Origin: Thermoleophilia bacterium | GTDB taxonomy: Bacteria > Actinomycetota > Thermoleophilia > Miltoncostaeales > Miltoncostaeaceae | Length of the DNA stretch: 7,598 nucleotides | Direction of reading: 5' to 3' | Assembly: GCA_029861485.1 (NCBI GenBank) | Contig: JAOTZF010000084.1 | Span: 1-7,598 of the forward strand | Shown: one piece after another, positions 5,961 through 7,598 of the stretch | Layout of the letters: every line of letters starts with the position of its first letter | Numbering within the stretch: the stretch's first letter is position 1 | Program-made: the position numbers and the translations under genes | The notes under the pieces: model-generated | Seen by the model: the letters and a program-made list of their open reading frames with translations, nothing else | Database searches by the model: none | Told to the model about the DNA's origin: nothing

Positions 5961-6049
5961 TCTGTTTGCTGGCGGTCGTAGAGGTTCATCGCCCTCCGCC
6001 GACCCTGATTGTCACGCGGCAGAACATGGTCTCATGCCGGGGACCCTTC
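5961..6049. promoter_or_regulatory. Divergent intergenic region between the RDD and REC-PIG-L genes
   Basis: These 89 nt separate two divergent start codons, so promoters for both genes probably lie here or in the adjoining coding ends. I found no convincing pair of -35/-10 boxes. A TTGTCA (6009-6014) has only a poor partner, TCATGC, 17 nt later. Confidence 0.4.
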
Positions 6050-7123
6050 ATGTCGATAGCGATGAACATGGGGGCGACTCAGTCCGGCAGAGACGTCCAG
6101 GGCCGCAGAGTCCTGGTCATCGAAGATGATCGCGTGAGCGGGGCCATCACCGCCGCCGCGCTGAGAAGTCACGGTGCGGTCGTAGACGTCGTTCGCACGG
6201 GCTCCGCCGCCCTCGAACGCCTCGCGAGAAGTTCCATCGCCGCCGTCGTATGCGACGTGGGTCTCCCGGACATGGGCGGGGTGCGGGTTGCTCGGGAGTT
6301 CCGAGAGGCCTGTCCGGGAATCGCCATCGTGATGCTCACCGGCGATACGACGTTCGAGACGGCGGTCGAAGCGATTCGGGCCGGCGCGGACGATTACCTC
6401 TCGAAGCCGGTTGCGCCGCGCCGGCTGCTGGATGTCGTCGCGGCCGCGCTCAAACGCCGCGAGAACCTCGCGGCCCGAGAAACGGTGCTCGCCGTAGGTG
6501 CGCATCCGGACGACGTCGAGATCGGATGCGGTGGGTTGCTCCTCGCTCACGCTGCCTCAGGCGACAAGATCACCGTGCTGACCCTGAGCCAGGGTGCGCG
6601 AGGTGGAGAGCCCTCGCTGAGAGGTCGCGAGTCCCGCCTCGCTGCCGAGATGCTTGGCGCCGACTTGGTCCTATGCGATCTGGAAGACACGGCGATGGAG
6701 GCTGGGCAAGCAACGATTGATCCGATCGCCGACGCGATTGCTACGACGGGCGCGACGATCGTCTACACGCACACCAATCAGGACGTGCACCAGGACCACC
6801 GGGCGGTGCATCGCGCCACGCTTGTCGCGGCCCGCGAGGTGTCACGCGTCTTCGCCTATCAAGCCCCCTCCACCTCGGTTGAATTCGCCCCAACGCGCTT
6901 CATGGACATCGAGCAGTATCTGGACGCGAAGATCGCGCTCATCGACTGCTATTCGACCCAGGCGGATCGCCCGTACCTTGAGCATGACCTGCTGCGCGCG
7001 ACCGCCCGCTACTGGGCGCGTTTCGCACGCAACACGCGCTACGTCGAGCCTCTCGAAGTGCTTAGGGAGGCGACGTCGCGGCCCGCCAGCCTCGCCGGCC
7101 AAGGAGACCTGGTTCGTGCCTGA
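6050..7123 (+). CDS. Response-regulator receiver domain fused to a PIG-L (LmbE-type) deacetylase
   Basis: A 357-residue two-domain cytoplasmic protein. Residues about 19-137 are a CheY-like receiver with all usual switch residues: acidic pair Asp26-Asp27, phospho-acceptor Asp69 in VVCDVGLPDMGG, Thr97 in IVMLTGD, and Lys119 in YLSKPVAP. After a linker of only about six residues, the PIG-L domain begins at about 144: ETVLAVGAHPDDVEIGCGG (zinc ligands His152 and Asp155; Asp154 probable catalytic base), TLSQGARGG, and THTNQDVHQDHRAVH with His250 as probable third ligand. PIG-L enzymes remove N-acetyl groups from GlcNAc-type sugars (MshB, BshB, GlcNAc-PI deacetylase). There is no DNA-binding output, so the deacetylase is presumably the output of phosphorylation. 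The ATG at 6050 follows a weak GGGGA; ATGs at 6062 and 6068 are alternatives, and a longer in-frame reading back to 5876 would overlap the RDD gene. No histidine kinase is visible. Confidence 0.92.
   Translation: MSIAMNMGATQSGRDVQGRRVLVIEDDRVSGAITAAALRSHGAVVDVVRTGSAALERLARSSIAAVVCDVGLPDMGGVRVAREFREACPGIAIVMLTGDTTFETAVEAIRAGADDYLSKPVAPRRLLDVVAAALKRRENLAARETVLAVGAHPDDVEIGCGGLLLAHAASGDKITVLTLSQGARGGEPSLRGRESRLAAEMLGADLVLCDLEDTAMEAGQATIDPIADAIATTGATIVYTHTNQDVHQDHRAVHRATLVAAREVSRVFAYQAPSTSVEFAPTRFMDIEQYLDAKIALIDCYSTQADRPYLEHDLLRATARYWARFARNTRYVEPLEVLREATSRPASLAGQGDLVRA
7101..7106 (+). promoter_or_regulatory. Strong ribosome binding site of the ATP-grasp gene
   Basis: AAGGAG inside the last codons of the REC-PIG-L gene, 9 nt before the GTG at 7116. 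It fixes the start of the downstream gene and is the clearest Shine-Dalgarno in the window. Confidence 0.8.
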
Positions 7124-7598
7124 GCCGTCCCCGCGAATCCTCGTGACCGGCGCCGGGGGCCCTGCGGCTCTTGGCCTGATGCGGTCCCTCGAGGCGAGCG
7201 ACATCGACATCTACGCGGCGGACATCGACCCGTTTGCGCAAGGGCTCTACCACGTCCCGGCGGAAAGGCGGCTGATCCTTCCCAGGGGCGACGATCCCGA
7301 CTTTGCGTACCGGCTTCGAGTTGAATGCCTCGCGAGGAAGATCTCCCTTCTGGTGCCCACGGTCGAGGTTGAATTGGCCGCGCTCGCCGGGTCGCGCCAG
7401 GCATTCCGCCGCGATGGCGTCGAGCTCATGGCGCCTGGCGTGGAGGCGCTGAGAAGGTGCCTCGACAAGTGGAGGCTCTTCGAGTCGCTGGATGGTCATG
7501 AGTACCTTCCGCGGACCCGTCTCCTCGATTCGCGCTTCGATCCTTGGGGCTGGCAGTTCCCGACCTTCGTCAAGCCCCGGAGAGGCAGTGGTTCGACC
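7116..7598 (+). CDS. ATP-grasp domain protein (3' end outside window)
   Basis: 161 codons of an ATP-grasp ligase, an enzyme class that activates a carboxylate as an acyl phosphate with ATP and joins it to an amine or thiol. The N-terminal pre-ATP-grasp Rossmann-like domain is clear: RILVTGAGGPAALGLMRSL (7-25), DIYAADIDPFAQGLYH, and LLVPTVEVELAALA (about 79-92), as in carbamoyl-phosphate-synthase-like and PylC-like members. CLDKWRLFESL (114-124) leads to the ATP-binding subdomain; FVKPRRGSGST at the cut holds the expected ATP-contacting Lys of the KPxxGSGS strand-loop. The Mg-binding C-terminal half is missing, so the substrate cannot be inferred. The GTG overlaps the REC-PIG-L gene by 8 nt (GTGCCTGA), which with the strong ribosome binding site implies translational coupling and a shared pathway. 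Confidence 0.9.
   Translation, partial: MPEPSPRILVTGAGGPAALGLMRSLEASDIDIYAADIDPFAQGLYHVPAERRLILPRGDDPDFAYRLRVECLARKISLLVPTVEVELAALAGSRQAFRRDGVELMAPGVEALRRCLDKWRLFESLDGHEYLPRTRLLDSRFDPWGWQFPTFVKPRRGSGST

Noticed and set aside
6009..6037. TTGTCA and TCATGC with 17-nt spacing as a sigma-70 promoter for REC-PIG-L
   Set aside because: The -10 match is poor and such partial matches are expected by chance in a stretch of this length.
5876..6049. N-terminal extension of the REC-PIG-L protein to 5876
   Set aside because: It would overlap the 5' end of the divergent RDD gene by 85 nt and adds residues with no domain character before a receiver that already has a normal N-terminus.

Overview
The window is GC-rich bacterial chromosome (about two thirds G+C, strong G/C preference at third codon positions). 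A homodimeric-type pyruvate dehydrogenase E1, an exported YkuD L,D-transpeptidase with beta-sandwich-like repeats, and start codons that sit right after -10-like hexamers without a Shine-Dalgarno all fit a high-GC actinobacterium, possibly of the Thermoleophilia/Solirubrobacterales kind. This placement is an inference from style, not from a marker gene.

Layout. (1) 1-2339, minus strand: aceE, intact as far as visible and running off the left edge before its C-terminus. (2) 2340-3052: an upstream region with two perfect 12-bp palindromes, a 30-codon ORF, and an unrecognised coding stretch that appears broken by frameshifts. (3) 3054-3638, plus strand: an intact HD-domain phosphohydrolase. (4) About 3639-4307, plus strand: a clear pseudogene of a Gfo/Idh/MocA oxidoreductase (inositol 2-dehydrogenase-like), whose conserved blocks are scattered over all three frames. 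(5) 4387-5409 and 5505-5960, both minus strand: a secreted L,D-transpeptidase with an altered active-site motif (SLGC for the usual S/T-H-G-C) and a small RDD membrane protein, separated by weak hairpins. (6) 6050 to the right edge, plus strand: a response-regulator receiver domain fused to a PIG-L (LmbE-type) deacetylase, overlapping by 8 nt an ATP-grasp ligase gene that is cut by the window end.

How the genes relate. The left half is central metabolism beside a decaying accessory segment in which only the HD gene survives. The RDD and L,D-transpeptidase genes are cell-envelope functions. The divergent REC-PIG-L/ATP-grasp pair is the most unusual part: a phosphorylation-type switch appears to be built directly onto a sugar de-N-acetylase, and the deacetylase is translationally coupled to a ligase that could act on the freed amine. 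No RNA genes, CRISPR arrays or insertion sequences were seen.
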